From contig NZ_FNLM01000034.1 of assembly GCF_900105725.1 (NCBI RefSeq), positions 4,030,001-4,094,000 on the forward strand: a stretch of DNA of 64,000 nucleotides, given 5' to 3'. The notes beneath the pieces are model-generated. The model was not told the DNA's origin, made no database searches, and saw only the letters and a program-made list of their open reading frames with translations. This DNA comes from Gordonia westfalica (GTDB lineage Bacteria > Actinomycetota > Actinomycetes > Mycobacteriales > Mycobacteriaceae). Below, piece after piece: positions 25,391 through 33,958 of this stretch (positions are counted from its first letter, which is position 1; each line of letters starts with the position of its first letter). The position numbers and the translations under genes were made by a program.

Positions 25391-26827
25391 ATGTTGGTAG
25401 CACTCGGCCTCGGAATGGTGGCCACCTTCATGGTCCTGATCATCACCAAACGGGCCACGCCCGTGGTGGCGCTGATCCTCGTCCCGGTCGCGTTCGGCCT
25501 GTTCGCGGGTGCCGGCCTCGACATCAGCGACATGATCACCGACGGCATCAAGGACCTCGCGCCCACCGCGGCGATGCTGTTCTTCGCGATCATCTTCTTC
25601 GGGATCATGATCGACGTCGGTCTTTTCGACCCGGTGGTCCGCCGGGTGATCCGCGCCGTCCGCGACGACCCGGCACGACTCGTCGTCGGCACCGCGGTCC
25701 TCGCGATGGTCGTCTCGCTCGACGGTGACGGCTCGACGACCTTCATCATCACCACCGCCGCACTGCTGCCGCTGTACATGAAACTCGGTGTGAGCCCGGT
25801 GGTTCTGACCGTCGTCGCCGGTCTCGCCAACGGCACCATGAACATCCTCCCGTGGGGTGGCCCCACCGCCCGAGCCGCGAGCGCGCTCAACATCGACACC
25901 AACGACGTGTTCGTCCCGATGATCCCCGCCCTGGCCGCCGCGCTCGTCGTCGTGCTGGCGTTCGCCTACCACCTGGGCGTCCTCGAACGCCGCCGCATCG
26001 GAACCCTCGAGATCAAGGAATCGTTGCTGGCTCCGCGCGAAGAGGTGCTGGTCGCTGCCGGAACCGGAACCGCACTCCCGCCCGAGGATCGTCGACGCGG
26101 CAGTGGCGGCTCGTCCGGAACCGATTCGACGCCAGCGGGTTCCGACGACACCTCGGACCAGGGCCGCGACCGGTCGTTCTCCGGTGTCCTCGACCCCGAC
26201 CGGGAAACCCTGCGGCCCAAGCTCTTCTGGGTCAACGCCGGTCTCACCGTCGCGCTGCTGGCGATCCTCGGAGCCGACATCGTCGCCATCCCCGTGCTGT
26301 TCATGGTCTTCGCCGGCATCGCCCTGGCGATCAACTTCCCGCACGTCAAGCAACAGCAGGCCGCCATCACCCGCCACAGCTCGAGCATCGTCTCGGTGGT
26401 CGCCATGGTGCTCGCGGCCGCGGTGCTGACGGGCGTCTTCAACGGCACCGGCATGGTCGACGCCATCGCCCACTGGCTGGCCGAGGGCATCCCGGACTGG
26501 ATGGGTCCGCACATGGCCATCGTCGTCGGCGTCCTGTCGATCCCGTTCACCTTCCTGATGAGCAACGACGCCTTCTACTACGGCGTGCTGCCCGTCCTGT
26601 CCGAGACGGCGACGCGCTACGGCATCGACCCCGCCGAGATGGCCCGCGCCTCCATCACCGGTCAGACGGTGCACATGCAGAGTCCGCTGGTCCCGGCGAT
26701 CCTGCTGCTGGTGGCACTGGCCGGCGTCACCCTCGGCGACCATCACAAGAAGGTCCTCTGGCGGGCGGCGGTCGTCTCCCTGGTCATGCTCGGGGCCGGT
26801 GTTCTCGTCGGAGCGGTGCCGTTCTGA
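25391..26827 (+). CDS. CitMHS-family citrate transporter
   Basis: 478 residues, about 12 hydrophobic helices with a long polar loop (residues about 200-275) in the middle. The N-terminus LALGLGMVATFMVLIITKRA-like region and SLDGDGSTTFIITTAALLPL, NGTMNILPWGGPTARAASAL and FLMSNDAFYYGVLPVLSETA are CitMHS signatures. The family imports citrate complexed with Mg2+ or Ca2+ together with protons. It is followed by a hairpin and then by a CitA/CitB-type two-component system, the usual regulator of such transporters. Confidence 0.93.
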   Translation: MLVALGLGMVATFMVLIITKRATPVVALILVPVAFGLFAGAGLDISDMITDGIKDLAPTAAMLFFAIIFFGIMIDVGLFDPVVRRVIRAVRDDPARLVVGTAVLAMVVSLDGDGSTTFIITTAALLPLYMKLGVSPVVLTVVAGLANGTMNILPWGGPTARAASALNIDTNDVFVPMIPALAAALVVVLAFAYHLGVLERRRIGTLEIKESLLAPREEVLVAAGTGTALPPEDRRRGSGGSSGTDSTPAGSDDTSDQGRDRSFSGVLDPDRETLRPKLFWVNAGLTVALLAILGADIVAIPVLFMVFAGIALAINFPHVKQQQAAITRHSSSIVSVVAMVLAAAVLTGVFNGTGMVDAIAHWLAEGIPDWMGPHMAIVVGVLSIPFTFLMSNDAFYYGVLPVLSETATRYGIDPAEMARASITGQTVHMQSPLVPAILLLVALAGVTLGDHHKKVLWRAAVVSLVMLGAGVLVGAVPF

Positions 26828-26840
26828 CCGAGCCGATGTC

Positions 26841-26868
26841 GGTGGCGGCGCCGGCTTCGGCGCCGCCA
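26841..26868 (+). terminator. Hairpin between the citrate transporter and its sensor kinase
   Basis: gtggcggcgccg-gctt-cggcgccgccac is a perfect 12-bp stem with a 4-base loop, 14 bases after the transporter stop and 13 before the kinase start. It has no T run, as usual in actinobacteria, and could terminate or attenuate read-through. Confidence 0.65.
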
Positions 26869-26881
26869 CTAGGCTGACCTC

Positions 26882-28570
26882 ATGCGTTTACGGACGCAGG
26901 TGCTGCTCCTGCAGCTCGCTGTCCTCGCGGTCAGCCTCGCGGTCGGGTTCGGTCTCGTCATCGCCGGGGCCGACGACCGTGTCCGCGACGAGTACGCGCA
27001 GCGAGCCCTCGCCATCGCCCGGTCGGTGGCTGCCGACACCGGGGTCCGGGCCGCGGTGGCCGCCAACCAGGGCCCGGCCGTTGACGCGGCCCGGCTCGCC
27101 GACGGTCCGTTGCAGCGCGAGGCGACCGCGGTCCGACAGCGGACCGGTGCACTGTTCGTCGTGATCGGCAACGACCAGGGCATCCGGCTCGCCCACCCGG
27201 AGGTCGCGGAACTGGCCAAACCGGTGTCGACCGATCCATCCAGGGCGCTCGCAGGTTCCGACGACGTCGCGACCGACCGCGGCACCCTGGGTGAGTCGGT
27301 CCGAGCGAAGGTCCCCGTCGTCGATGCCCGCGGTCGCGTCGTCGGATTCGTGAGCGTCGGGGTCTCCACCGAGCAGCTCGCGACGGAAACCCGCAGCGAC
27401 ATCATCGCCACGACACTCCTGGCCCTGACGGCACTCGGCATCGGCGCACTCGGCTCGGTGATGCTGACCCGACGCTGGCGGAGGCTCACCCTGGGCCTGG
27501 AGTCCGACGAGCTCGCCGAACTCGTCCGCGAGCAGGGCGCCGTCCTGCACTCGATGGCCGACGGCGTCCTGGCTGTCGACGCCGACGGCATCGTGCGGGT
27601 CATCAACGACAGGGCCCGTGCCCTCCTCGACATCGACGCCCCTGCGGGTACGTCTGCCGCCGACCTGGGTCTCACCCCCCGCGTCGCCGCCGTCCTGAAC
27701 ACACCCACGGACGAACCCCTCGCCGCCACCGTCAGCGACCGCGTCGTCCTCGTCAGCTCGCACCGGGTACACGCCGACGGCCGCGACCTGGGGATGGTCC
27801 TGTCGGTCATCGACCGCACCGACGTCGAGGCCCTCAGCCACGAGGTCGACTCGATCCGATCGATGGGCGCCGCCCTCCGCGCGCAGCGGCACGAAACCGC
27901 CAACCGGATGCACGTCCTCGCCGGACTGCTGCGACACGGCCACGCCGACGAAGCGCTCGCCTACCTCGAAGAACTGTCCGGGACCGGCCCCGACGGGGCA
28001 CTGCTCGACGGACTCGACAACGTCCGCGAACCCCACCTCCACGCCTTCCTCGACGCGAAAGCCGCCCAAGCGCGCGAACGCCGCGTGACGCTCCGCCTCG
28101 GCGACCAGACCTGGCTGCAGGGGACGCTCACCGAGCCCGTCGTCGCCACCAGCGTCCTCGGCAACCTCATCGACAATGCAATCGAGGCCGCCTCCGGCGG
28201 GGCAATCGAGGCCGCCTCCGGAACCGGCACCGACGCGGTGGTCGAGGTCGAGGTGATCGCGGACGGGCACACCCTCTTCATCTCGGTCGCCGACTCCGGC
28301 CCGGGAATCTCCTTCGACGACCCCGACGAGGTCTTCGCCGAAGGAGCCACCACCAAACCGGGCGACCACGTGCCCGGCGGCCGGGGAATGGGGCTGGCCC
28401 TCGCCCGGCAGGTCGCGCGACGGATCGGGGGAGACCTGTGGGTTGCCGACCCCGGTGGCGAACGGTCGCCGACACCGGAGCATGATCCGCCTGGCGCACT
28501 GTTCGTCGCCCGGCTCCCGGGCGTCATCGCGCCCGTGGAGTCCGACGAGGGAGTGAGCAGCAATGAGTGA
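26882..28570 (+). CDS. Sensor histidine kinase, CitA/DcuS type
   Basis: 562 residues. Layout: transmembrane helix 1 (about 5-27), extracytoplasmic PAS-like sensor (about 35-175), helix 2 (TLLALTALGIGALGSVML), a cytoplasmic PAS domain (about 215-310), the SpoOB-type phosphoacceptor helix QRHETANRMHVLAGLL, then the ATPase with N box NLIDNAIEAA, G1 DSGPGI and G2 GRGMGLALARQVARRIGG. It senses citrate or another di/tricarboxylate and passes phosphate to the regulator that follows. Just after the N box an 8-residue stretch AIEAASGG is repeated in tandem (24-bp duplication at 28,178-28,221). Confidence 0.93.
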   Translation: MRLRTQVLLLQLAVLAVSLAVGFGLVIAGADDRVRDEYAQRALAIARSVAADTGVRAAVAANQGPAVDAARLADGPLQREATAVRQRTGALFVVIGNDQGIRLAHPEVAELAKPVSTDPSRALAGSDDVATDRGTLGESVRAKVPVVDARGRVVGFVSVGVSTEQLATETRSDIIATTLLALTALGIGALGSVMLTRRWRRLTLGLESDELAELVREQGAVLHSMADGVLAVDADGIVRVINDRARALLDIDAPAGTSAADLGLTPRVAAVLNTPTDEPLAATVSDRVVLVSSHRVHADGRDLGMVLSVIDRTDVEALSHEVDSIRSMGAALRAQRHETANRMHVLAGLLRHGHADEALAYLEELSGTGPDGALLDGLDNVREPHLHAFLDAKAAQARERRVTLRLGDQTWLQGTLTEPVVATSVLGNLIDNAIEAASGGAIEAASGTGTDAVVEVEVIADGHTLFISVADSGPGISFDDPDEVFAEGATTKPGDHVPGGRGMGLALARQVARRIGGDLWVADPGGERSPTPEHDPPGALFVARLPGVIAPVESDEGVSSNE

Positions 28571-29231
28571 GGATCTGGGCGTCCTCATCGTCGACGACGA
28601 CTTCCGGGTCGCGGCACTGCATTCGACGATCGTCGACGCCGTGCGCGGCTTCAGCGTCCGCGCACGAGTCGGCAGTGTCGCCGAGGCGCGACGCGCCCTC
28701 GCCGATCATCCCGACATCGACCTCGCGCTCCTCGACGTCTACCTGCCCGACGGTTCGGGCATCGACCTGGTCGCCGACCTCGACTGCGACTGCTTCATCG
28801 TCGGCGCCGAGACCGACACGTCCGCCGTTCGCACCGCGATGCGCGCCGGTGCGCTGGCGTACCTGATCAAACCCTTCGACGACGCCGACCTCGCCCGCCG
28901 CCTCGCCGGGTACGCCCAGTACCGGCGGGTCCTCAGCGGCGAGAACGTCGACCAGCATGCCGTCGACGCCGCGCTGTCCGCGTTGCGCTTCGGCACCCGC
29001 GCCGTCGACCGATCGGACAGCGGGTCGCCGACCGAACAGCGGATCCTCGATCTCTTCGTCGATCCCGGGACCGCGCTGTTCGCCGACGACGTCTCCCGGG
29101 AGGTCGGGATCGCGGCGCCCACCGCGCGTCGGCACCTCGCCAACCTCGTCGCGGCAGGCCGGTTGCGGATGTCGCTGCAGTACGGGACCACCGGGCGCCC
29201 TCGACAGGAGTACAGGCTCCCCAAATCGTGA
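28563..29231 (+). CDS. Response regulator, CitB/DcuR type
   Basis: 222 residues. The receiver domain has the acidic pair VDDD at the N-terminus, the phosphoacceptor Asp in LALLDVYLPDG and the conserved Lys in AYLIKPFDDADL. The C-terminus (about 150-222) carries the helix-turn-helix with DVSREVGIAAPTARRHLANL. The ATG overlaps the end of the kinase gene by eight bases, so the pair is co-translated. It likely drives the citrate transporter at 25,391. Confidence 0.93.
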   Translation: MSEDLGVLIVDDDFRVAALHSTIVDAVRGFSVRARVGSVAEARRALADHPDIDLALLDVYLPDGSGIDLVADLDCDCFIVGAETDTSAVRTAMRAGALAYLIKPFDDADLARRLAGYAQYRRVLSGENVDQHAVDAALSALRFGTRAVDRSDSGSPTEQRILDLFVDPGTALFADDVSREVGIAAPTARRHLANLVAAGRLRMSLQYGTTGRPRQEYRLPKS

Positions 29232-29288
29232 CCTGAGAATGCAGAGGCCGGAGTACGCCGCAGGTCTCGAGCACTAGAGTGGACGACC

Positions 29289-30590
29289 ATGACGACGCAA
29301 GTAGACGCCACCAATCCCGATCTGGTGACGGTCGGAGTACCGACGCACTGGTACAACCTCGCGGCTGAGCTCGAGACCCCGATCCCGCCCCATCTGCATC
29401 CAGGAACCAAGGAGCCGGTGGGCCCCGACGACCTCGCCGCGCTGTTCCCCAGCGGACTCATCGCGCAGGAGGTCTCCACCGAGGCCTACATCGAGATCCC
29501 CGAGCCGGTCCGCGAGATCTACAAGATGTGGCGTCCGTCGCCGCTGATCCGCGCCCGCCGCTTCGAGGAGGCGCTCAACACCAAAGCGCGCATCTACGTC
29601 AAATACGAGGGCGTCAGCCCGGTCGGCAGCCACAAGACGAATTCCGCTGTGGCACAGGCTTACTACAACAGTCTCGACGGCGTCACCAAGCTGACCACGG
29701 AGACCGGCGCCGGTCAGTGGGGTAGTGCGCTGGCGTTCGCGGGTGCGCAGTTCGGCATCGACGTCGAGGTGTGGCAGGTCCGCGCGTCGTACAGCTCGAA
29801 GCCGTACCGCGGCTTCCTGATCCGCACCTACGGCGGCACGATCCACCCGAGCCCCTCCGACCTCACCGAGTCGGGCCGGGCGATGCTCGCCAAGGATCCG
29901 AACACCACGGGCAGCCTGGGAATGGCCGTCAGCGAGGCCGTCGAGGTCGCCGCCTCCAACGCGGACACCCGCTACGCACTCGGCAGTGTGCTCAACCACG
30001 TCGTGCTGCACCAGAGCGTGATCGGCGTGGAAGCCGTCGATCAGCTCAACGCCGTCGAGCCGGATGGTGCCGACGTCGTGTTCGGTTGCGCTGGTGGCGG
30101 TTCCAACCTGGCCGGCCTCTCGTTCCCGTTCCTGCGGGAGAAGCTGCACGGACGGTCGAACCCGCGCGTGGTGGCCGCTGAGCCCGCCGCGTGCCCGTCG
30201 ATCACCCAGGGCGAGTACCGCTACGACCACGGCGACGTCGCCGGTCTCACGCCACTGCTCAAGATGCACACGCTCGGAATGGATTTCGTCCCGGATCCGA
30301 TCCATGCCGGTGGCCTGCGCTACCACGGCATGGCACCGGCACTGAGCCACACGGTGGAGCTCGGACTCGTTCAGGGCGTTGCGATCACCCAGCACGACGC
30401 GTTCAGTGCGGGCGTGCAGTTCGCACGGACGCAGGGCATCGTCCCGGCCCCGGAGTCGACGCATGCCATTGCCGCGTGTGCCGCCCACGTCGCCGACAGT
30501 GACAAGGAAGAGGTCGTGGTCATCGGCCTGTCGGGCCACGGCCAGCTCGATCTTCCCGCCTACGCGGAATTCCTCGACGGCAACTTCTGA
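29289..30590 (+). CDS. TrpB2-type tryptophan synthase beta-like enzyme
   Basis: 433 residues. The PLP lysine is in VGSHKTNSAVAQAYYN, the phosphate-binding Gly loop in GCAGGGSNLAGLSFP, and TTETGAGQWGSALAFA holds the catalytic Glu. The long N-terminal extension with WYNLAAELETPIPPHLHPGT is the mark of TrpB2, a second type of beta subunit that condenses serine and indole. No trpA or other trp gene is nearby, so it may act alone, as TrpB2 proteins can. It overlaps no neighbour and is followed three bases later by the DUF429 gene. Confidence 0.92.
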   Translation: MTTQVDATNPDLVTVGVPTHWYNLAAELETPIPPHLHPGTKEPVGPDDLAALFPSGLIAQEVSTEAYIEIPEPVREIYKMWRPSPLIRARRFEEALNTKARIYVKYEGVSPVGSHKTNSAVAQAYYNSLDGVTKLTTETGAGQWGSALAFAGAQFGIDVEVWQVRASYSSKPYRGFLIRTYGGTIHPSPSDLTESGRAMLAKDPNTTGSLGMAVSEAVEVAASNADTRYALGSVLNHVVLHQSVIGVEAVDQLNAVEPDGADVVFGCAGGGSNLAGLSFPFLREKLHGRSNPRVVAAEPAACPSITQGEYRYDHGDVAGLTPLLKMHTLGMDFVPDPIHAGGLRYHGMAPALSHTVELGLVQGVAITQHDAFSAGVQFARTQGIVPAPESTHAIAACAAHVADSDKEEVVVIGLSGHGQLDLPAYAEFLDGNF

Positions 30591-30592
30591 GC

Positions 30593-31342
30593 ATGACCCC
30601 GGCGATGCGGACGGTCGGTGTCGACCTGTCCGCATCGCCGGCCAAGACCGCGGTCGCGGTCCTCGACTGGTTCGACGACCGAGCCGAACTGGTGGAGCTG
30701 GTCGTCGGAGCCGATGACGCCGAGATCCGACGCCTCGTCGCCGGTGCGACGCGCGTCGGGATCGACTCACCCTTCGGCTGGCCGGACGACTTCGTGGAAT
30801 TCGTTCTCGCGCACCATCGTCAGGGATTGGGCGCCGGTCGTCGGCTCGACGATATCGCGAACCGACGCCCGCTCGCGCTGCGTCGAACCGACCTGTGGAT
30901 CGCCGAATCCGATCTCGGCCGGCCGCTCAGCGTGTCGGCCGACCAGATAGCCCACGTCGCGTTCCGGTGCGCCGGTCTGCTCGCCGACCTCGGCGTCGAC
31001 GATCGCGTCAATGGCTGGGCGGTCGAGGCCTACCCGGCCGGAGCACTCAAACGCTGGGGACTCACCTCGCGCGGCTACAAGCGAGCCGCCAACCGAACTG
31101 TGCTGACCGGACTGGCCGATGCGCTGCGCACTGCCGCGCCGTGGCTGCATCTCGGCGAGTGGCAGGGCCAGATGTGCAGCGACGACGACGCTTTCGACGC
31201 CGTCGTCACCGCGCTGATCGCGCGTGCGGCCGAGCTGGGACATATATCCCTGCCGTCCGCGCAAGACATGCCGGTTGCGTTGCGGGAGGGGTGGATCCAC
31301 GTGCCCGACTGCGAGCTGGACCAGCTCATCTCCGCCGGTTGA
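30593..31342 (+). CDS. DUF429 domain-containing protein
   Basis: 249 residues. The DUF429 (RNase H-like fold) pattern is visible: VGVDLSASPAKTAVAVLDW at the N-terminus, GIDSPFGWPDDFVEF, RRTDLWI, YPAGALKRWGL, GLADALRTAAPW and DDDAFDAVVTALIARAA. The acidic residues D (VGVDLS), D (GIDSP) and DD (DDDAFDA) are placed like an RNase H/ASKHA catalytic site. The function of the family is unknown; a nuclease role is only suggested by fold. The gene starts two bases after the TrpB2 stop, so it is probably co-transcribed. Its stop codon is inside a palindromic repeat. Confidence 0.85.
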   Translation: MTPAMRTVGVDLSASPAKTAVAVLDWFDDRAELVELVVGADDAEIRRLVAGATRVGIDSPFGWPDDFVEFVLAHHRQGLGAGRRLDDIANRRPLALRRTDLWIAESDLGRPLSVSADQIAHVAFRCAGLLADLGVDDRVNGWAVEAYPAGALKRWGLTSRGYKRAANRTVLTGLADALRTAAPWLHLGEWQGQMCSDDDAFDAVVTALIARAAELGHISLPSAQDMPVALREGWIHVPDCELDQLISAG

Positions 31343-31380
31343 GCCGACACCGAGTGCAGCGAGGCGTCGCGTCGAAACCC
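31336..31380. repeat. Single divergent palindromic repeat (family A arms)
   Basis: The element runs from cggttgag to gtcgaaacc, so its ends match family A (ggttgag/cgaaacc), but the interior (ccgacaccgagtgcagcg) differs. The TGA stop of the DUF429 gene is the tga of ggttgag. It lies between that gene and the convergent acetyltransferase and may act as a bidirectional terminator. Confidence 0.6.
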
Positions 31381-31383
31381 CCC

Positions 31384-31968
31384 TTACCCCAACGACTTCC
31401 GCATCAGCACCCGCGGGAACCCATCCAGTACAGAGGTGGTGTCGGCCGCCCACTCGAACCCGGCTTTCTCGAACACCCCGCGGGTGCCGACGTAGGCCAT
31501 CGTGAGATCGACCTTCTCCCCGTGATTGTCGACGGGATACCCCTCGATGGCCGGCGCCCCATGCGACCGGGCGAATTCGACAGCTCCCTCGAGGAGCGCG
31601 TGCGAGATCCCCTTCTGGCGGTGGCCGGGTCGGACGCGGAGGCACCACGCGGACCACACCGGGAGGTCGTCGACGTGCGGGATCTTGCGGTTGCGGGCGA
31701 AGGTGGTGTCGGCCCGCGGGGAGACCGCTGCCCAGCCGACCACGTCCTCGCCGTCGTCGGTCATCTCGTAGGCCAGCACCCCGAGCGGAACCCCGCTGTC
31801 GCACAACTCTTTCACGTACTCACCGCGCTGCTCGCGGACCAGTGCCCGGTTCTGTTTGCTGGGAATGCGGTAACTGAGACACCAGCACACGTTGGAAGTC
31901 GGCTTCTTGGGCCCGACCATCGTCGCGATGTCGGCGAAGATCGTCGCGGGCCGGACGTCGATCGTCAT
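31384..31968 (-). CDS. GNAT-family N-acetyltransferase
   Basis: 194 residues from the ATG at 31,968. Acetyl-CoA-binding features are RVRPGHRQKGISHALLEGAV (the Q/RxxGxG/A loop) after VWSAWCLRV. The N-terminal half, with VCWCLSYRIP, is the type seen in small actinobacterial GNAT proteins of unknown substrate. The gene is convergent with the DUF429 gene and 57 bases from the end of the TetR gene. Confidence 0.82.
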   Translation of the reverse strand: MTIDVRPATIFADIATMVGPKKPTSNVCWCLSYRIPSKQNRALVREQRGEYVKELCDSGVPLGVLAYEMTDDGEDVVGWAAVSPRADTTFARNRKIPHVDDLPVWSAWCLRVRPGHRQKGISHALLEGAVEFARSHGAPAIEGYPVDNHGEKVDLTMAYVGTRGVFEKAGFEWAADTTSVLDGFPRVLMRKSLG

Positions 31969-32025
31969 GCGTCCCAGCATCACAACTGGCGCCGACGCGG
32001 CGCAAGGACCAGATCCTGTCCGCGA

Positions 32026-32640
32026 TCAGCGTCGGATGTGTGGGCCTGACCGGTACACCGTGCGGTACCAGATGGTGGTGAGGATGTCGATCGCCGTCTC
32101 GTCGTCGGGGATGGACCCGACGACACCTCCGCGGACGGCCAGCCAGGACCAGCACGAGGACTCGAGCGTGTTCACCAGCGCCGACGCAAGCGGCTCGAGT
32201 GGGAGGCCGACGTCGTATCCGGCCCGCTCCGCGCTGTGCAGTCCCGCCAGCACCTGTTTGATCCCCGACGCGCGGTTCGCGTGCCAGCGATCCCGGAACT
32301 CGTCGTCGAGCATGGACATCTGGAACAGGCCGATGATCTCGGGCAGGTACTTCTTGTACGTCGACCAGTAGGCGGTGACGGCTGCCCGCACGCCCGCCTC
32401 CGGGTCGGCGTGCCTCGTGGCCAGGGAGCCCTCGACCACCTCGTCGCTGAACTGGTCCAGCAGCGCCTCGAGGAGCTGATCCTTGTTGTCGTAGTAGTTG
32501 TAGAACGAGCCCGTGGAGCGCCCGGCGGCCGCGGCGATGTCGGAGATCTTGGTGTTCAGGTAGCCCAGGTCGGCGAAGCAACGTCGCGCCGCGTCGAGAA
32601 ACGCGGCCTCGGTCTGTCGTCCCTTGTTCGTCGGCGGCAC
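32026..32640 (-). CDS. TetR-family transcriptional regulator
   Basis: 204 residues from a GTG at 32,640, chosen because ggaaggag lies six bases upstream; longer in-frame starts at 32,688 and 32,712 lack one. The helix-turn-helix is QTEAAFLDAARRCFADLGYL, then TKISDIAAAAGRSTGSFYNY and YDNKDQLLEALLDQ, a canonical TetR N-terminus. The C-terminal ligand domain is about 140 residues. It is divergent from the dioxygenase-like/hydrolase pair, with a promoter at 32,725-32,753 between them, and very probably represses it. Confidence 0.9.
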   Translation of the reverse strand: MPPTNKGRQTEAAFLDAARRCFADLGYLNTKISDIAAAAGRSTGSFYNYYDNKDQLLEALLDQFSDEVVEGSLATRHADPEAGVRAAVTAYWSTYKKYLPEIIGLFQMSMLDDEFRDRWHANRASGIKQVLAGLHSAERAGYDVGLPLEPLASALVNTLESSCWSWLAVRGGVVGSIPDDETAIDILTTIWYRTVYRSGPHIRR

Positions 32641-32724
32641 CGAGCACTCCTTCCGGAGACTGATCAGTTCATCGAACCACGCGTTCACTGTGGTCGGATG
32701 TGGTCCCGACAAACGATGTGGTCC

Positions 32725-32753
32725 TTGTCATATTCTGAACCTGAATCTAGCAT
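32725..32753 (+). promoter_or_regulatory. Sigma-70-like promoter of the dioxygenase-like operon
   Basis: ttgtca (32,725-32,730) and tagcat (32,748-32,753) are separated by exactly 17 bases, in an AT-rich patch between the divergent TetR gene and the dioxygenase-like gene. The spacer contains tattctgaacctgaatc, where a TetR operator may lie. The predicted start is about 90 bases ahead of the GTG at 32,849. Confidence 0.5.
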
Positions 32754-32848
32754 CAGAAAAGTCGTACGGGAACCACCGAGGAGTGCTCCCGCGCAGGTGA
32801 TTGCGCCTGTCCGTCCGCTCTCCCGACCACTCACACAGGAGTCAGCCA

Positions 32849-33958
32849 GTGGAATCGTTCATCCAGCACCGGAAAGGTCGCACGCCGCGACAGGTCCACC
32901 GCGACCTCGAGGACCTCAAGGACGACGAGCTCGGTCGCTACGGGTTCACCGGTCGCACCGCCCATCTCTACCGGCGCAACGACCCCACGCAGTTCCGCGC
33001 CGTCGGTACCCACACCGGCGTCGATCGCTTCGTCACCGAGCTCACGCCGACCGATCAGATCGACCCGTCGGGTGAGCCGCTGCTGATGTTCTACAACGAC
33101 GACTGCCGGATCTCGCTGAGCCGCCGCGGTCAGGCCGCGCGGTTCTGGTTCCGGCCGGTCGACGGTGACGAGCTGATCTTCGTCCACGAGGGCAGCGGTT
33201 ACTTCGAGACCGAGTTCGGCCGGCTGCCCTACCGGCCGGGTGACTACGTCTACATCCCCAAGGGCTGCACCTATCGGCAGATCCCGGACGACGAGTCGCT
33301 GCTGCTGATCATCGAGGCCGTCGACGAGTACCGGGTTCCCGAGCCGGGCGTGCTCGGACGGTTCTTCCCGTTCGATTCGTCGCTCGTCGGTGTTCCCGAG
33401 GCCGAGGTCTTCGAGGGCGATGGACGCGACGAGTACGAGGTCCGCTTCCGCCAGCGCGAGGGGCAGACGACGCTGTTCTATCCCTTCCATCCGCTCGACG
33501 TCGAGGGCTGGCGCGGGGATCTGTTCCCGTTCACCTTCAACATCTCCGACTACGACGTCATCACCTCCGAATCGGTGCATCTCCCGCCGACCGTGCACCT
33601 GTTCATGCAAGCCACCGGCGTGTACGTGATGAACTTCCTGCCGCGTCCGGCCGAGGCCCGCAAGGGAGCCGAGCGGCTGCCCTGGTACCACCGCAACACC
33701 GACTTCGACGAGATCGCGTTCTTCCACGGCGGCAGCATGTTCGGGATCGGCATGCCGCCCGGCCTGATCTCGCATGCGCCGCAGGGCATCCACCACGGCA
33801 TCCCGGAGAAGGCCCGCGAGCGGTCGCGCCGCAAGTTCGACGAGTTCGAGCGCGTGGAGTGGAAGGTCATCGCGATCGACACGCGTCGTCGTCTCATCGC
33901 GACGCCGGTCATGACCGAGTCGGCACCGGCCGCCGTCGAGGAAGGGGCACGGGCATGA
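32849..33958 (+). CDS. Homogentisate 1,2-dioxygenase-like protein
   Basis: 369 residues from the GTG at 32,849 (caggag eight bases upstream). The double cupin pattern of the HgmA family is visible: DELIFVHEGSGYFETEFGRL and YRPGDYVYIPKGCTYRQIPD in the first half, and NTDFDEIAFFHGGSMFGIG followed by PPGLISHAPQGIHHG in the second. The usual metal set (His, Glu, His) fits the SHAPQGIHHG region, but the second half has Glu in FDEIAF rather than a longer form, so the substrate may not be homogentisate. No maleylacetoacetate isomerase or fumarylacetoacetase is adjacent. It overlaps the hydrolase gene by four bases (ATGA). Confidence 0.8.
   Translation: MESFIQHRKGRTPRQVHRDLEDLKDDELGRYGFTGRTAHLYRRNDPTQFRAVGTHTGVDRFVTELTPTDQIDPSGEPLLMFYNDDCRISLSRRGQAARFWFRPVDGDELIFVHEGSGYFETEFGRLPYRPGDYVYIPKGCTYRQIPDDESLLLIIEAVDEYRVPEPGVLGRFFPFDSSLVGVPEAEVFEGDGRDEYEVRFRQREGQTTLFYPFHPLDVEGWRGDLFPFTFNISDYDVITSESVHLPPTVHLFMQATGVYVMNFLPRPAEARKGAERLPWYHRNTDFDEIAFFHGGSMFGIGMPPGLISHAPQGIHHGIPEKARERSRRKFDEFERVEWKVIAIDTRRRLIATPVMTESAPAAVEEGARA

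Noticed and set aside
29274..30770. 498-residue frame opposite TrpB2
   Set aside because: It is antisense to a clear enzyme with intact PLP motifs and has Arg/Asp-rich low-complexity sequence.
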